DNA of 64,000 nt from an uncultured Pseudomonadota bacterium (GCA_903828595.1 CAIKMS010000021.1:62001-126000); one strand, 5' to 3'; positions 10,126 through 20,696 are shown, numbered from the stretch's first letter. Notes: generated by a model not told the origin, from the letters alone. Program-made: numbers and translations.

Positions 10126-13005
10126 TTAGCCTGCGAGATCCGCAAGCAAGCGTTGGGCCTCGGCGCGTTGCGAGGCGCTACCTTCATCGACTACTTCATT
10201 AAGGATACTGCGCGCACCGTCCGGATCACCCATATCGATGTAGGCTCGTGCCAAATCAATCTTTGTGCCCACTTCAGACAGCGTCACCGGCTCTAGATCC
10301 TGTAAATCCAGATCCATGGAGTCCAACGTTTTATGCCGCGCGGTCTGCGCTTCATCAACATAGCTCTCATCGGGCAGGAAGCCAAAATCACGATCCAGAT
10401 CCCCGTCGCTGTTGATGCTGGAGTGAGCCGACTCTTGGTCCAAGGAAGCTGCCAGCTGCTCTAAATCAAAATCAATTTCATGCAACCCGTTCGCTGGCGA
10501 GGCGGCACCCAGATCCAGTTGCGGTACTAACCGGGTATCCGATGACTCCGGCTGCACCTTGACGGCGGACTCGACGGGATTAACGACCGTGGTCTCACCG
10601 GCCTGAGTCGCATTCAAAGTCTCACTGGCCAGCTCCATCAGACCCTTAAGATCCGGCGTTTTAGCCGATGTAGTGCTCGCATTGAGCTTCTCAATGACCG
10701 CACTGAGATCGTCCGTTGTCGGTGCCAACGCCGCCGCTTCCAATCGAGCACGATCTTCAGGCTTGATACGGTCAATAACAGTGCTGCTGGTGATGGCCTC
10801 TGGATCAGGCAGACCAGCGTCTACAGGCTGGCGCGGCAACGCCGCCGACAAAGACGTCACATCCAAGGTGTGCGTGTTTTCCATCGGATCCATTTCATCC
10901 CGATGGGTCGCAGGCACCCCACCCGAGGCCGGGCTACCGGCTGCATCGAGGTGAAAGTCCAGTTCATTCACAGCCGCATGAGTGGCCGTTTCATCCTGCA
11001 GATGTCCGGCAAAGGCGTGCTCTAAATCCAGATCCATGGAATCACTGAGTGAGCCGTCATCCTCATCAATAAATTCCAGATCCATGCCGGCGACCTGGTC
11101 ATGTCCCTCATCCGCTAAGTCCAGATCGACCGCGCCCGTATCACCGGCCGTCTGCCCGTCTGCAAACAAGGCATCCTCAGGTGCGATCTGTCGCCCCATG
11201 ATGGCGATCTTTTCCCATTCACTAGGATCAGCGTGTTGAGCATCGGCGTGCAGACCGTGGGCAAGTTCCACAAAGCCTGCCTTATTGCCGGATACAAAAT
11301 ATACCTCCAGCAGTTTCAAGCGCAGATCGCGTCTCTCCGGATTGTGCTCAAGCGCCATCTTCACAATGTCAGCGGCCTGATCATACAGACCATAGGCCAT
11401 ATGAAAATCAGCCTCCGCCAAGGGCCCGGTGTACTCCAGGTTCAGCGAGGTCAAGTTCGACATGGTCAGCGCGGAGTCAGTGACCGGCGTGACTGCGGCC
11501 GGTGAACTCACCGCCGCCGACACAGCAGCCGCGGGCGCGACCGGCGCCGACATCGGTGCGGCGACAAACACAGAGTCTGCAACGACGGGCGTGTCCTGCA
11601 GTTCCGGTACCGCGTAGTGCACCGGCGAATGGGCCTGTGTCTCGACATCAGCGGCGGTGTCCTGCGCCTGCAGGGCCTCAAAGCGATCCATGGTTTCTGC
11701 AAAATCCGGGGCGCGACGCTTGCGCAGCGCCCAAGCGGCCAACGCAGCGGCCACTACAGCCAGCGCACCACCTACCGGCAGCCACAGACCCTGCAACGTA
11801 TCCCAAATACCTGAGGCCGGTACCGTCACCGGCGCTTTGACCCCTACAGGCTTCGCGGCCACTGGCGGCGTGACCGGGGTCGGGTTAACACTGGCCGGCG
11901 GGGTGGCCGGAGCGACAACCGGTGCTGGCGCTACTTCGGGTACCGCGGGTGCGTTAGCCGCCGCCGGTGGCGCAGCGCCAGGCACCGGTTTGCCCGCCGC
12001 CTGCTGCAGACGTGCAAGCTCACTGTCCTTGAGCGCCAGCATGCGCTTGATTTCGCCCAGCTCGGATTCCAGCGACTCGACCTTACCTTGCAGCACGGCC
12101 GTCGCGGCCGCATTGTCCGCAGCGGCGGTGGGTGATACCAGACGCAGACGAGCACCCGTGGCGGCCGGCGCAGCGCCGGCCGTCGCCTCAGTGCTCTTAG
12201 GCGTCGACGCCGCTGTCGAGTTCGCCTTACGCGATGTAAATTGGCCTTGCAGGGTTTGTTCGATATCAGCCTGCGAAATCGCCGCCAAGTCAGCAGTACC
12301 CGGGATTGCTAATTGAGCGCCGCTACGCAGGCGATTGATGTTCCCAACGAATGCTGCAGTATTGGCTTTAAAAATCCCCGTCATGGTCCGATTGACGGCT
12401 ACTCCGTTACCGGCTGAGGTACGGCGAGCAATACCCAGCAACGTGTCGTTAGGCATCACACGATACGTCTGGGCATTGCCCGAATCAGTGGACGGCGTGG
12501 TGGCAACGGCTTCAGCGCGACGCCGGATAGGCTCAGGCTGCTGCGCTGTTGTGCCACCGGTCTGAGGGGCACGAATCACCGCAGGTGCGGTGGTGTTGGC
12601 GGGTGTGGCGAACACCGGCGGATCTAAAAGTAACGTGTATTCGCGAGTCAGTTTGCCCTTGGCCCACGACACATCGATCAGAAATGTGACAAACGGTTCG
12701 GTGACAACGTCCGCCGAACGAACCACCAGCACCGGACGACCGGCTGAATCGGTGCCGACTTTGAAGGAAATACTCGACAGGAACGAGGGTCGATCGACGC
12801 CATACCGTTGGAAGGTTTCGCGTCCGGCCACCGAGGCACGCAACTGGGTGAGTTCCTCCGGCGTCGGACCGACCAGTTCAATCTGCGCCACCAGGGGCTG
12901 ATTGAGAGCGGAATTTACGTGAATTTCCCCCAAACCCAGCGCGAACGCCGCACTCGGCAAGGAAAGGAACAGAACCGGCGCGAACCGGTGGAATCGATAT
13001 GTCAT
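10126..13005 (-). CDS. fimV: FimV/HubP-type polar peptidoglycan-binding protein
   Basis: A 959-residue inner-membrane protein. In relatives it localises to the cell pole, and is needed for type IV pilus assembly and twitching. Order of parts: signal peptide (about 1-23, ending FALG), a conserved N-terminal FimV domain starting GLGEIHVNSALNQPL, a LysM-like peptidoglycan-binding segment (YRVMPNDTLLGIA and RLRSGAQLAIP, about 180-235), a coiled coil ending in Pro/Ala-rich sequence, a single membrane helix (about 408-427, followed by RKRR), a long acidic cytoplasmic region, and the C-terminal FimV domain with a TPR-like IDLARAYIDMGD. The acidic region contains repeated MDLDL and LDLAD-type stretches. 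Confidence 0.93.
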   Translation of the reverse strand: MTYRFHRFAPVLFLSLPSAAFALGLGEIHVNSALNQPLVAQIELVGPTPEELTQLRASVAGRETFQRYGVDRPSFLSSISFKVGTDSAGRPVLVVRSADVVTEPFVTFLIDVSWAKGKLTREYTLLLDPPVFATPANTTAPAVIRAPQTGGTTAQQPEPIRRRAEAVATTPSTDSGNAQTYRVMPNDTLLGIARRTSAGNGVAVNRTMTGIFKANTAAFVGNINRLRSGAQLAIPGTADLAAISQADIEQTLQGQFTSRKANSTAASTPKSTEATAGAAPAATGARLRLVSPTAAADNAAATAVLQGKVESLESELGEIKRMLALKDSELARLQQAAGKPVPGAAPPAAANAPAVPEVAPAPVVAPATPPASVNPTPVTPPVAAKPVGVKAPVTVPASGIWDTLQGLWLPVGGALAVVAAALAAWALRKRRAPDFAETMDRFEALQAQDTAADVETQAHSPVHYAVPELQDTPVVADSVFVAAPMSAPVAPAAAVSAAVSSPAAVTPVTDSALTMSNLTSLNLEYTGPLAEADFHMAYGLYDQAADIVKMALEHNPERRDLRLKLLEVYFVSGNKAGFVELAHGLHADAQHADPSEWEKIAIMGRQIAPEDALFADGQTAGDTGAVDLDLADEGHDQVAGMDLEFIDEDDGSLSDSMDLDLEHAFAGHLQDETATHAAVNELDFHLDAAGSPASGGVPATHRDEMDPMENTHTLDVTSLSAALPRQPVDAGLPDPEAITSSTVIDRIKPEDRARLEAAALAPTTDDLSAVIEKLNASTTSAKTPDLKGLMELASETLNATQAGETTVVNPVESAVKVQPESSDTRLVPQLDLGAASPANGLHEIDFDLEQLAASLDQESAHSSINSDGDLDRDFGFLPDESYVDEAQTARHKTLDSMDLDLQDLEPVTLSEVGTKIDLARAYIDMGDPDGARSILNEVVDEGSASQRAEAQRLLADLAG

Positions 13006-13190
13006 CTCCGCTCCAGAGAAGGCGCTTAGGCCCCCACAGTCATGCGTTTCATCAAAAAGTCTTTCAAACCGAGCTTAACCCCAAGCTCACCTAGACGGCG
13101 CGACGGGCTGCTCAGACTGGCCGACCGAGCGTGACTTGCATCACAACTCACTGATTATCAAGAGCCCAATGCTATTTGACGGAATATAGC

Positions 13191-14210
13191 TTAGAAATGG
13201 TCACGCACCAAAATTTCGACGAGCTTCACACTGTTGACCGCGCTGGACCGCACATGGTCGGCGACCAACCACAGCGCATGCTCTTGGCCAGTCTGACCGG
13301 TCGCGCGAAGCCGTCCCCAATGCACAAAATCCTGATCAGCTCCCTCGGCGGCAGGCGTAGGAACTGCGGCTGTATGCGCCGGTGCTACGGCCGCCGTCTG
13401 GGCCAGAACCGTCTCCAAGGCCTGCGTTTCGATGCCATCAACCGTAGTGAAGTTCACGGCCAACCCGTCGCCATAGAACACCGGGACCCAGACGGCGGTA
13501 TAGGCCAACGTGAGGTCGGGGCGACCTAATAAGGCACGCACATCATTCTCCACCGCCAATTCCTGTTCGGATCGACCATCGGCCAAGCTGGCACCGGCTA
13601 AGGCAATGCTGTTAAACGCGATACGACTGGCAAAGACCGGCCCTGGCGCCGGCACAGGCTTAGCATTGAGCAGTAAGCCGCACTGAGCGGCCAACTCATC
13701 TAAGGCGGCGCGCCCCGCTCCGACCACCGCGTGGTAGCCGGCTACAACAACCGCACTCAGGCCCGCGGATCGCTCGACTTCCCGAAGAACAGTAATCAGC
13801 GACAACACAGCACCCGACGGACTGCGAACAATGTTGCGCAAACGAAAATCATCGAGTGCAGCCTCATTCACATCAGCCATCACCAAGGGGACATCCGGAT
13901 CCAAACTAAAGGCCGAAGAGGAATCGATGATGACCGCGCCGGCCTCGGCCGCCACGCTGGCATAGTCGGATGCAAGGTCAGGGGGTAGCGCGAACAAGGC
14001 GACATCCACCTGCGAAAAGTCGAAACTTTCTAACGCCTGCACCGGGTAATCATCGCCACGAAACTCCAACGACCGACCCACCGAGCGATCACTGGCTACG
14101 GCATGAAAATCACTGACCGGCGTGTCACGTGCTTCTAACACCCGCATTAAGGTCTCACCGTAAACACCGGTCGCCCCGACCACCGCAACTCGTACACCCT
14201 TATTCATCAA
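13191..14210 (-). CDS. Usg-type aspartate-semialdehyde dehydrogenase homologue, catalytic Cys missing
   Basis: A 339-residue protein with the fold of aspartate-beta-semialdehyde dehydrogenase: the NAD(P)-binding start VRVAVVGATGVYGETL, an IDSSSAFS segment and the dimerisation domain. The active-site Cys expected in an NPNC-type motif is absent; the aligned segment is SPSGA with Gly133 at that place. This matches Usg-like paralogues found upstream of truA/fimV clusters rather than a working Asd enzyme. Its role is unknown. It lies 185 bp upstream of fimV; the gap shows no obvious gene. Confidence 0.8.
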   Translation of the reverse strand: MMNKGVRVAVVGATGVYGETLMRVLEARDTPVSDFHAVASDRSVGRSLEFRGDDYPVQALESFDFSQVDVALFALPPDLASDYASVAAEAGAVIIDSSSAFSLDPDVPLVMADVNEAALDDFRLRNIVRSPSGAVLSLITVLREVERSAGLSAVVVAGYHAVVGAGRAALDELAAQCGLLLNAKPVPAPGPVFASRIAFNSIALAGASLADGRSEQELAVENDVRALLGRPDLTLAYTAVWVPVFYGDGLAVNFTTVDGIETQALETVLAQTAAVAPAHTAAVPTPAAEGADQDFVHWGRLRATGQTGQEHALWLVADHVRSSAVNSVKLVEILVRDHF

Positions 14211-14241
14211 ATCGTCCTTTTGAAGTGCCTTAACCTGCGTA

Positions 14242-15384
14242 TCACGCCCGCTGTGGACGACGCAGAAAAATCCCCGCCACCAACAAAGCGGTTAACGCTA
14301 AGCCTGTAGAAACCCGAAAAACGGCCTGCGGGCCCCACACGGCCCACACCCTACCGGCCAACAAGCTACCAGCGACTCCGCCGGCACCCCAACCAATGCT
14401 GGAGACGTAGGCCAACGCCCGAGCGGAGTCCACCGCCAGCAATCGTGGCGCCAACAAGACGCACACGGTGTGGAACAGGCCAAAGCCAAACAAATGTAAA
14501 AGCTGCGCACAACCTAAGACCCAGGCGCTATCCGGCCAGCCGGCGATGAGCACCCAACGTACCACGGTGCCCGCTAGGGCCACCTGCAACAAAGCAGTCA
14601 ATGACCAGGAACGAACCAGCCAGCCACCGGCATAGAACACAGCAATCTCAGCGATGACACCCAGCGACCAGTACAAACCGATGCTCTGCTCTGTAAATCC
14701 AAAGCGCTGCAGGTACAAAGAATAGAAGCTGTAGTAACCACCAAAGCTGGCCAACTGCAAAAAACAAACGACCAATAACCAACGTCCCGAACTGCGAGGC
14801 CACCCTTGCGCCGCAAAGTCCAGCCGCACGGGAGCACTGGGCGTTGCGCTGGCCGGCAAACCCCAACAGGCCAGTGCGGTGGCCAGCAAAAATCCGCCCA
14901 ACATGACGGCAACAACCACCGTACCCGATCTGGCTAATAAGGCACCCACGACAGCGGAGCCAACGATAAAGCCCAGACTACCCCACAGGCGTACACGCCC
15001 GTAACGGTGGCCATCGCCTTGCAAGAGATCCACAGCAATTGCATCGTATAGGGGCATCAAGCCGTTCAAACACAGGCTAAAAAACATCATCCCCAGCAGC
15101 TCGCTGACAAACTGATGACTAACAGCAAGGCCCGGTACCACTAAGGCGGCCATCAACGCGGTCAGTGCAACACCCAAAACTCGGTTACCAACCCATCGCC
15201 CAAAGCGCTCCTGGGCGAGTGGCGCGATGATTCGCATGGCATTTACCGCCGCCATCAGCACGCCAATACGCTGCGGCAGAAAACCCTGCGCCGCCAGCGC
15301 TATAGGCCAATAGGGCTGAAAGACCCCGATAGCCGCGAAATACGTAAAGTATCCGGCCTTCAGCGCACGTGCAGCCCCCGTCAC
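14242..15384 (-). CDS. MFS transporter, HcaT/nucleoside-symporter-like (MFS_1_like)
   Basis: A 380-residue membrane transporter with about twelve hydrophobic segments. The start is a GTG at 15382-15384 that overlaps the aroC stop (GTGA); the longer frame would add an Arg/Cys-rich, non-membrane N-terminus lying inside aroC. The first helix follows at once ([20 protein letters not shown]), then [10 protein letters not shown] and an [14 protein letters not shown] segment, all typical of the MFS_1_like family that includes HcaT. The substrate cannot be told from sequence. The overlap suggests co-expression with prmB and aroC. Confidence 0.82.
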   Translation of the reverse strand: MTGAARALKAGYFTYFAAIGVFQPYWPIALAAQGFLPQRIGVLMAAVNAMRIIAPLAQERFGRWVGNRVLGVALTALMAALVVPGLAVSHQFVSELLGMMFFSLCLNGLMPLYDAIAVDLLQGDGHRYGRVRLWGSLGFIVGSAVVGALLARSGTVVVAVMLGGFLLATALACWGLPASATPSAPVRLDFAAQGWPRSSGRWLLVVCFLQLASFGGYYSFYSLYLQRFGFTEQSIGLYWSLGVIAEIAVFYAGGWLVRSWSLTALLQVALAGTVVRWVLIAGWPDSAWVLGCAQLLHLFGFGLFHTVCVLLAPRLLAVDSARALAYVSSIGWGAGGVAGSLLAGRVWAVWGPQAVFRVSTGLALTALLVAGIFLRRPQRA

Positions 15385-16487
15385 TGGGCGCGGCGTCGGG
15401 CTTCGATGTCGGGAGTAGCGCACACCACATCGGCATTTTGGGCACGATGCCGTAGGTAGTGATCCATCAGAACCAAGGCGAGCATCGCCTCGGCAATCGG
15501 AGTTGCCCGCAATCCCACACAAGGATCGTGGCGCCCGGTGGTGATGACGTCGACAGGCTCACCGGAAAGGTTGATCGTTGCACCCGAAATGGTGATCGAC
15601 GAGGTTGGCTTTAACGCGACCGACACCAACAGGTCTTGTCCTGTAGAAATACCACCGAGCACGCCACCCGCGTGGTTGCTGGCAAAGCCGTGTGGCGTCA
15701 GCTCATCGCGATGCTCACTGCCGCGGCTGGCGACACTGGCGAAACCATCGCCAATTTCCACACCTTTCACGGCGTTAATGCCCATCATGGCATAGGCAAT
15801 ATCAGCGTCTAATCGGTCGAACACCGGTTCACCCAAACCCACCGGTAGACCCTGCGCAAGCACGGTGAGCCTTGCACCGATCGAGTCGCCGGAAGCGCGC
15901 AGCTTCCACATAAAATCTTCCAGTTCCGCCACTCGGCTCGGATCCGGGCAGAAAAAGGGGTTGTCGTAAGCTGTTTCGGGCGCCACGGGGGATAACACTA
16001 ACGGCCCCAGCTGCGATAAATAGCCTTGGATGTGTACACCCAGCCGTTCACGTAGATACTTGCGCGCAATAGCCCCACCCGCCACGCGCATGACCGTTTC
16101 ACGTGCCGAGGATCGTCCGCCACCACGGTAATCGCGGCGGCCGTACTTGTGCTCGTAGGTGTAATCGGCGTGGCCCGGGCGGAAACGATCTTTGATCTTG
16201 TCGTAGTCGCGGCTGCGCTGATCGGTGTTTTCTATGAGCAAACCAATCGGTGCACCGGTAGTTACGCCCTCAAAGACTCCCGACAAAATGCGCACCTGAT
16301 CCGGCTCACGACGCTGACTGGTGTGATGGGAGGTGCCTGAACGGCGCCGCTCTACATCCGCCATCAGATCCGTTTCCGTTAAAGCCAGCCCCGGCGGACA
16401 ACCATCGATGATGGCGCCCAGCGCCGGACCGTGGCTTTCGCCAAAGGTCGTTAGAGTAAACAACTTACCAAACGTATTACCGGACAC
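15381..16487 (-). CDS. aroC: Chorismate synthase AroC
   Basis: Converts 5-enolpyruvylshikimate-3-phosphate to chorismate using reduced FMN, the last step of the shikimate pathway. I place the start at GTG 16485-16487: the product then begins (M)SGNTFGKLF, as the family does, has 368 residues, and an AAGGA Shine-Dalgarno lies eight bases upstream. The longer frame adds 19 basic residues of no known function. Motifs [29 protein letters not shown] and the C-terminal [17 protein letters not shown] are clear. It overlaps the end of prmB by 11 bases, the same order as in E. coli. Confidence 0.95.
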   Translation of the reverse strand: MSGNTFGKLFTLTTFGESHGPALGAIIDGCPPGLALTETDLMADVERRRSGTSHHTSQRREPDQVRILSGVFEGVTTGAPIGLLIENTDQRSRDYDKIKDRFRPGHADYTYEHKYGRRDYRGGGRSSARETVMRVAGGAIARKYLRERLGVHIQGYLSQLGPLVLSPVAPETAYDNPFFCPDPSRVAELEDFMWKLRASGDSIGARLTVLAQGLPVGLGEPVFDRLDADIAYAMMGINAVKGVEIGDGFASVASRGSEHRDELTPHGFASNHAGGVLGGISTGQDLLVSVALKPTSSITISGATINLSGEPVDVITTGRHDPCVGLRATPIAEAMLALVLMDHYLRHRAQNADVVCATPDIEARRRAQ

Positions 16488-17466
16488 TGTACGAATCCTT
16501 CGTATGAGAGCGGGACGGACGCGAAAGAGCGTCGGCATATTCAATTAAATCTTCGCGGGTCAATAAAAAGACACCACCACCGCCATTGGCAAATTCCAGC
16601 CATAAAAATGGCACATCCGGCCAAGTCTCCTGGACCCTGACATCCGAGTCACCGACCTCGACAACCAACAAACCCTGCGGATGCAGACGTTCAGCCGCAC
16701 CCGCTAAAATATCGCGCACGATCGTCAATCCATCCTGACCGGCCACCAATCCACCTCGCGGCTCGTGCGCGTACTCTGCGGGTAAGGCATCCACGATCGC
16801 CTCGGGCACGTAAGGCGGGTTCGACAAAATCATATCGTAGCGATGTTTGCCTAAAGCGCGATACACATCCGAATGAACGAGCTGTAGGCGCTTTTGCAAC
16901 CCGTGCTGCGCGACGTTTTGTGCCGCAACGGCCAGCGCATCTAGGCTCACATCCGAAGCATCTACTCTGGCATTTGGAAAAGCGTAAGCCGCAGCGATCG
17001 CGATACAGCCCGAACCGGTGCCCAAGTCCAGCACGCGGCGTACCGGCCCAGGCCGCAAAAAGGGCTCGCCGCGTGCCACGATAAACTCCGCCAGCGGCGA
17101 GCGCGGCACCAGGACGCGTGAATCCACCCGCATTTCTAAGCCAGCAAACCAAACTCTACCGGTCAAATAAGGCGCTGGAATACGCTCGGTGATGCGTCTG
17201 GCGACCAACGACTCCAGGCGCTCACAGGCCTCGGGCGACAGCGGCCACTGGTAAGCGGCCGGCGCATCCTCATGGGCGTAATCAGCAGCATGAAAGACCA
17301 AAGATGCTGCTTCATCCGCAGGGTTATCCGTGCCGTGCCCGTAACAAAGCCGCGCACGCTGCAACCGGCGTGCGGTCAACTTCATCATTTCAGCCACCGT
17401 AGGCGCTCGCGATGAGACGCCACGTCGGCGCGCATTTATTTTTCGAACGATAGTCGTAGTAGCCAT
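16477..17466 (-). CDS. prmB: Ribosomal protein uL3 glutamine N5-methyltransferase PrmB
   Basis: Methylates a Gln in ribosomal protein L3. The 329-residue protein has an S-adenosylmethionine-binding motif ([16 protein letters not shown]) and the catalytic NPPYVP. Adjacency to aroC identifies it as PrmB rather than PrmC, which usually follows prfA. The N-terminus is about 20 residues longer than in E. coli; an internal Met pair at residues 27-28 (MMKLTARRL) is a credible alternative start. The SCO1 gene is divergent, 58 bp away. Confidence 0.92.
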   Translation of the reverse strand: MATTTIVRKINARRRGVSSRAPTVAEMMKLTARRLQRARLCYGHGTDNPADEAASLVFHAADYAHEDAPAAYQWPLSPEACERLESLVARRITERIPAPYLTGRVWFAGLEMRVDSRVLVPRSPLAEFIVARGEPFLRPGPVRRVLDLGTGSGCIAIAAAYAFPNARVDASDVSLDALAVAAQNVAQHGLQKRLQLVHSDVYRALGKHRYDMILSNPPYVPEAIVDALPAEYAHEPRGGLVAGQDGLTIVRDILAGAAERLHPQGLLVVEVGDSDVRVQETWPDVPFLWLEFANGGGGVFLLTREDLIEYADALSRPSRSHTKDSYSVR

Positions 17467-17524
17467 AGGTATAAGTTTAGCTTAAGCGACGCCCGAGGCT
17501 TCGGCATGGGATAATCTTAAAATA

Positions 17525-18193
17525 ATGCCAAATACCCCCACCCCCCCCAAAAATGCTCCCATCGGCCTGATGGTCTTGGGTTTATGCGCCGTACTGGCTG
17601 GCAGTCTGGTCGCGCGCCAGCTTTGGATGACTCCTCCCACCCCGCCGCCCACGGCCGCACCGGTGACCCAAAGTGCTTTGGTTTATCAGGTGCCCAAGCC
17701 GTTACCAGACTTCGAATTAACCGATGACGAGGGCCAGCGGCTGACGCGCGATCGCCTTAAAGGTCAGTGGTCACTGTTGTTCTTTGGTTACACCCACTGT
17801 CCGGATGCCTGCCCCGCCACACTCACCCAGCTAGCCCAACTGAAAAAAGCTCTGGCTGACCTGAAGCCTTCGCTCATGCCCATGGTCTGGCTGGTGGGCG
17901 TAGACCCCAAGCGCGATACGGCAGCCGTGCTGCACGACTACGTGCGGTTTTTCTCGCCGGACTTTCATGCCATGACGGGTTCGCCGGATGCGATGGAGGC
18001 ATTCACCCGCAGTCTGGGTATCCCGGTGGTATTTCAAGCACCCATCAATGGCAACTACATCGTTGACCATTCGGCGGCGATATTACTGCTCAACCCGAAT
18101 GCCGAGCTTGCTGCGGTCTTACCGGCCCCGCATCAGGTGCCGGTCTTAAGCAGTGACTACCGTCAAATCGTCAGCCCGCGATCTACCCCATGA
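17525..18193 (+). CDS. SCO1/SenC family copper-binding thioredoxin-fold protein
   Basis: A membrane-anchored protein of 222 residues likely to deliver copper to cytochrome oxidase or act as a periplasmic thiol reductase. There is an N-terminal anchor (IGLMVLGLCAVLAGSLVA, about residues 12-29), then the SCO fold. Copper ligands are present: Cys92 and Cys96 in HCPDAC and His182 in VDHSA. The C-terminal end overlaps psd by four bases (ATGA). No cytochrome oxidase genes are nearby, so the partner is not indicated by context. Confidence 0.9.
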   Translation: MPNTPTPPKNAPIGLMVLGLCAVLAGSLVARQLWMTPPTPPPTAAPVTQSALVYQVPKPLPDFELTDDEGQRLTRDRLKGQWSLLFFGYTHCPDACPATLTQLAQLKKALADLKPSLMPMVWLVGVDPKRDTAAVLHDYVRFFSPDFHAMTGSPDAMEAFTRSLGIPVVFQAPINGNYIVDHSAAILLLNPNAELAAVLPAPHQVPVLSSDYRQIVSPRSTP

Positions 18194-19080
18194 GCCTTAA
18201 AGCCAGGGCTTTTGTGGCCTTGCAGTACGTACTACCTCTGCACGGTCTTAGCGCCCTGATGCACAAAATCGCGCGCCTGGAATCTACCCTAGTGGCTCAG
18301 ACTCTGATTCGTGGTTTCATGCGACTGTATGGTGTGACGTTAAGTGAGGCTGTGCGCGAAACACCGCAGCAGTACCGTTGCTTCAATGACTTTTTTACCC
18401 GCGCGCTGAAACCCGACGCCAGACCAATAGCAGCCCATCCACAGGCTCTGGTTTCTCCCTGTGACGGTCGCATCAGCCAAATCGGCCAACTGGAGTTAGA
18501 TCAACTGCTACAAGCGACCCTGAAGGCTAAGCGTCACACCTACGGTCTTGCCGCGTTAATGGCCAGTGAAACGCGCGCTGTGCCCTTTATCGGTGGCTCT
18601 TTTGCCTGCCTTTACCTAGCACCGCACGATTATCATCGCGTACACATGCCACTGGCCGGACAACTACGCAGTGCGCAACACGTTCCGGGTAGCCTTTTTA
18701 GCGTCAACGAAGCCACCGCCCGCTACGTGCCCGGCTTATTTGCTCGCAACGAACGAATTGTTATGACCTTTGAAACCGACTTAGGACCGATGGCACTTAT
18801 CATGGTCGGCGCCTTAAACGTCGGCAGCATGAACTTAGCCTGGCACGGTGACGTCAAAGCCTCAGCAGGCCGATTAAGCGTGCCCCAATCTCTGCCCGTG
18901 CCAACGACACGCTTTCGTGCCGGTGATGAAATTGGGCGATTTAACCTAGGCTCTACTGTGATCGTGCTGTTGCCACCCCATACTTGGACTTGGGATAGCA
19001 GCCTAGGCTGCGGTAGCCCGGTGCGCATGGGTCAGGCGCTGGGACATCAAAGCCTTCGAGCACAGGGCTTATCCTCATGA
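18190..19080 (+). CDS. psd: Phosphatidylserine decarboxylase
   Basis: Makes phosphatidylethanolamine from phosphatidylserine at the inner membrane. The 296-residue proenzyme contains the self-cleavage motif LGST at residues 253-256 (cut before Ser255, which becomes the pyruvoyl group) and the catalytic His region (YHRVHMPLAG). The conserved NDFFTR and SPCDGRI segments are present near the N-terminus. It overlaps the SCO1 gene upstream and epmA downstream by four bases each, so the three genes are translationally linked. Confidence 0.96.
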   Translation: MSLKARAFVALQYVLPLHGLSALMHKIARLESTLVAQTLIRGFMRLYGVTLSEAVRETPQQYRCFNDFFTRALKPDARPIAAHPQALVSPCDGRISQIGQLELDQLLQATLKAKRHTYGLAALMASETRAVPFIGGSFACLYLAPHDYHRVHMPLAGQLRSAQHVPGSLFSVNEATARYVPGLFARNERIVMTFETDLGPMALIMVGALNVGSMNLAWHGDVKASAGRLSVPQSLPVPTTRFRAGDEIGRFNLGSTVIVLLPPHTWTWDSSLGCGSPVRMGQALGHQSLRAQGLSS

Positions 19081-20048
19081 CGGAATCGTCCTGGCGGCCA
19101 ACAGCCTCGCTAGAGGCTTTAAAGCAGCGCGCGCAGTGTCTGGCGAGGGTGCGGCATTTTTTTGCTCAGCGCGGTGTTTTAGAGGTAGAAACACCGCTGC
19201 TAGGACGCAGCGGCGTGACAGACCTGCACGTCAGTTCCATCACGGCACGACTGGCTCAGCATCCTGGTCCCTACTACCTGCAGACTTCACCCGAATACGC
19301 GATGAAACGCCTGTTAGCCGCCGGCGCACCGGACATCTACCAGATCTGCAAAGCGTTTCGCGATGAGCCTGGCGGCCGGCACCATAACCCCGAATTCACG
19401 TTAGTCGAGTGGTACCGCCACGGCTTCGATATGCACGCTTTGATGGATGAAGTAGAAGCTTTATTAACCGATATCTTAGGTCGTGAAAACCTCGGCGTTG
19501 TTGAGCGCATCAGTTATCAGGCCTTGCTGCAACGTGAACTGAACATCGATCCGTTGACCATCTCCACCCCAGCGTTAGCCCAGATCGCACAGGCGCATTT
19601 AGGACCACTGCCTGCGGGGGTCGGCGCCGAGCGTGATAGTTGTTTGGATTTACTCATGGCAGCTTTGCTGGGACCGCAGCTAGGCCGTGATCACCTGCTT
19701 TTTGTGCATAGCTACCCAGCAAGCCAGGCAGCTCTGGCGCGCCTGAGCCCTCACGATGCGCGCACTGCCGCCCGCTTTGAGGCCTACTTAGGCGGGATCG
19801 AATTGTGCAACGGCTTTTACGAACTGACCGACCCCGGCGAGCAAAAAGTCCGATTCCAGCAAGATCAGAAGGCGCGTGAACACGCCGGTTTACCCGCCTT
19901 GGGTATGGATGGACGATTGTTAGCCGCACTAGAGCATGGATTGCCGGAGTGTGCTGGCGTGGCTTTAGGCTTTGATCGTGTGCTGATGCTCGCCTGTGGG
20001 GCAGTAGCACTGCCGGACGTGCTGAGCTTCCCCATCGAATGCGCTTAA
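19077..20048 (+). CDS. epmA: EF-P beta-lysylation ligase EpmA (GenX/PoxA)
   Basis: A class II lysyl-tRNA-synthetase paralogue that attaches beta-lysine to Lys34 of EF-P. The 323-residue length fits EpmA (about 325) and excludes full LysRS, since there is no N-terminal tRNA-binding domain. Motif 2 (FRDEPGGRHHNPEFTLVEWYR) and motif 3 (GVALGFDRVLML) are intact. It overlaps psd and faces its target efp across an 81-bp convergent gap. EpmB, which makes the beta-lysine, is not in this window. Confidence 0.95.
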   Translation: MTESSWRPTASLEALKQRAQCLARVRHFFAQRGVLEVETPLLGRSGVTDLHVSSITARLAQHPGPYYLQTSPEYAMKRLLAAGAPDIYQICKAFRDEPGGRHHNPEFTLVEWYRHGFDMHALMDEVEALLTDILGRENLGVVERISYQALLQRELNIDPLTISTPALAQIAQAHLGPLPAGVGAERDSCLDLLMAALLGPQLGRDHLLFVHSYPASQAALARLSPHDARTAARFEAYLGGIELCNGFYELTDPGEQKVRFQQDQKAREHAGLPALGMDGRLLAALEHGLPECAGVALGFDRVLMLACGAVALPDVLSFPIECA

Positions 20049-20129
20049 GGTAGCACCAGACTCTAGGCGGCGAACCCGCCAGATTAAGGCCGTGCAACGG
20101 GTAACCGCTGCACGACCCAAGCTACACGC

Positions 20130-20696
20130 TTACTTGGCGCGAGAAATGTACTCGCCGGTGCGCGTATCGACGCGGATCATCTCGCCTTCGTTCAAGAACA
20201 ACGGCACACGCACCGTGGCACCGGATTCCAGCTTGGCAGGCTTCTGACCACCGGTAACCGTGTCGCCGCGCACACCCGGATCGGTCTCAACAATCTTCAA
20301 TTCCACGTGGGCCGGTGGTGCCACCGTCAGTGGGGTTCCGTTCCAGAGTGTGACGATGCAACTGGTGCCGTCCTTAATCCACTGGGCCGCATCGCCCATG
20401 GCCGCCTTACCGGCGATGTGCTGCTCAAACGTATCGGTGAGCATGAAAGTCCAGAACTCACCGTCGGTGTACAGGTACTGCATGTCGACATCGACCACGT
20501 CAGCGGCATCGACGGTATCACCCGACTTCCACGTGCGCTCGACCACGCGCCCGTTCTTCAAGTTACGGATTTTGACGCGGTTAAAGGCCTGACCCTTACC
20601 CGGTTTGACCATCTCGTTATCGACGATCGAGTAGGGCTCACCGTCGATCAAAATCTTCAGTCCGCTCTTAAATTCGTTGGTGCTGTACGTGGCCAT
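20130..20696 (-). CDS. efp: Elongation factor P
   Basis: Rescues ribosomes stalled on polyproline. The 188-residue protein has three beta-barrel domains and the tip loop KPGKGQ with Lys34, the residue lysylated by EpmA; this marks it as the beta-lysine class rather than the rhamnosylated (Arg) or 5-aminopentanolated class. The conserved C-terminal segment [13 protein letters not shown] is present. A GGAGCAGG Shine-Dalgarno lies just upstream of the ATG. It is convergent with epmA. Confidence 0.97.
   Translation of the reverse strand: MATYSTNEFKSGLKILIDGEPYSIVDNEMVKPGKGQAFNRVKIRNLKNGRVVERTWKSGDTVDAADVVDVDMQYLYTDGEFWTFMLTDTFEQHIAGKAAMGDAAQWIKDGTSCIVTLWNGTPLTVAPPAHVELKIVETDPGVRGDTVTGGQKPAKLESGATVRVPLFLNEGEMIRVDTRTGEYISRAK

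Noticed and set aside
11657-12316. A 219-residue frame on the plus strand inside fimV
   Set aside because: It is antisense to the Pro/Ala-rich part of fimV, low in complexity and without family features.
15385-15522. A 46-residue extension of the MFS transporter with several Cys
   Set aside because: It is the aroC coding sequence in another frame; the GTGA overlap gives a start right before the first helix.
16488-16544. A 19-residue N-terminal extension of chorismate synthase
   Set aside because: The family start SGNTFGKLF follows the GTG at 16485-16487, and a Shine-Dalgarno lies at the right distance.
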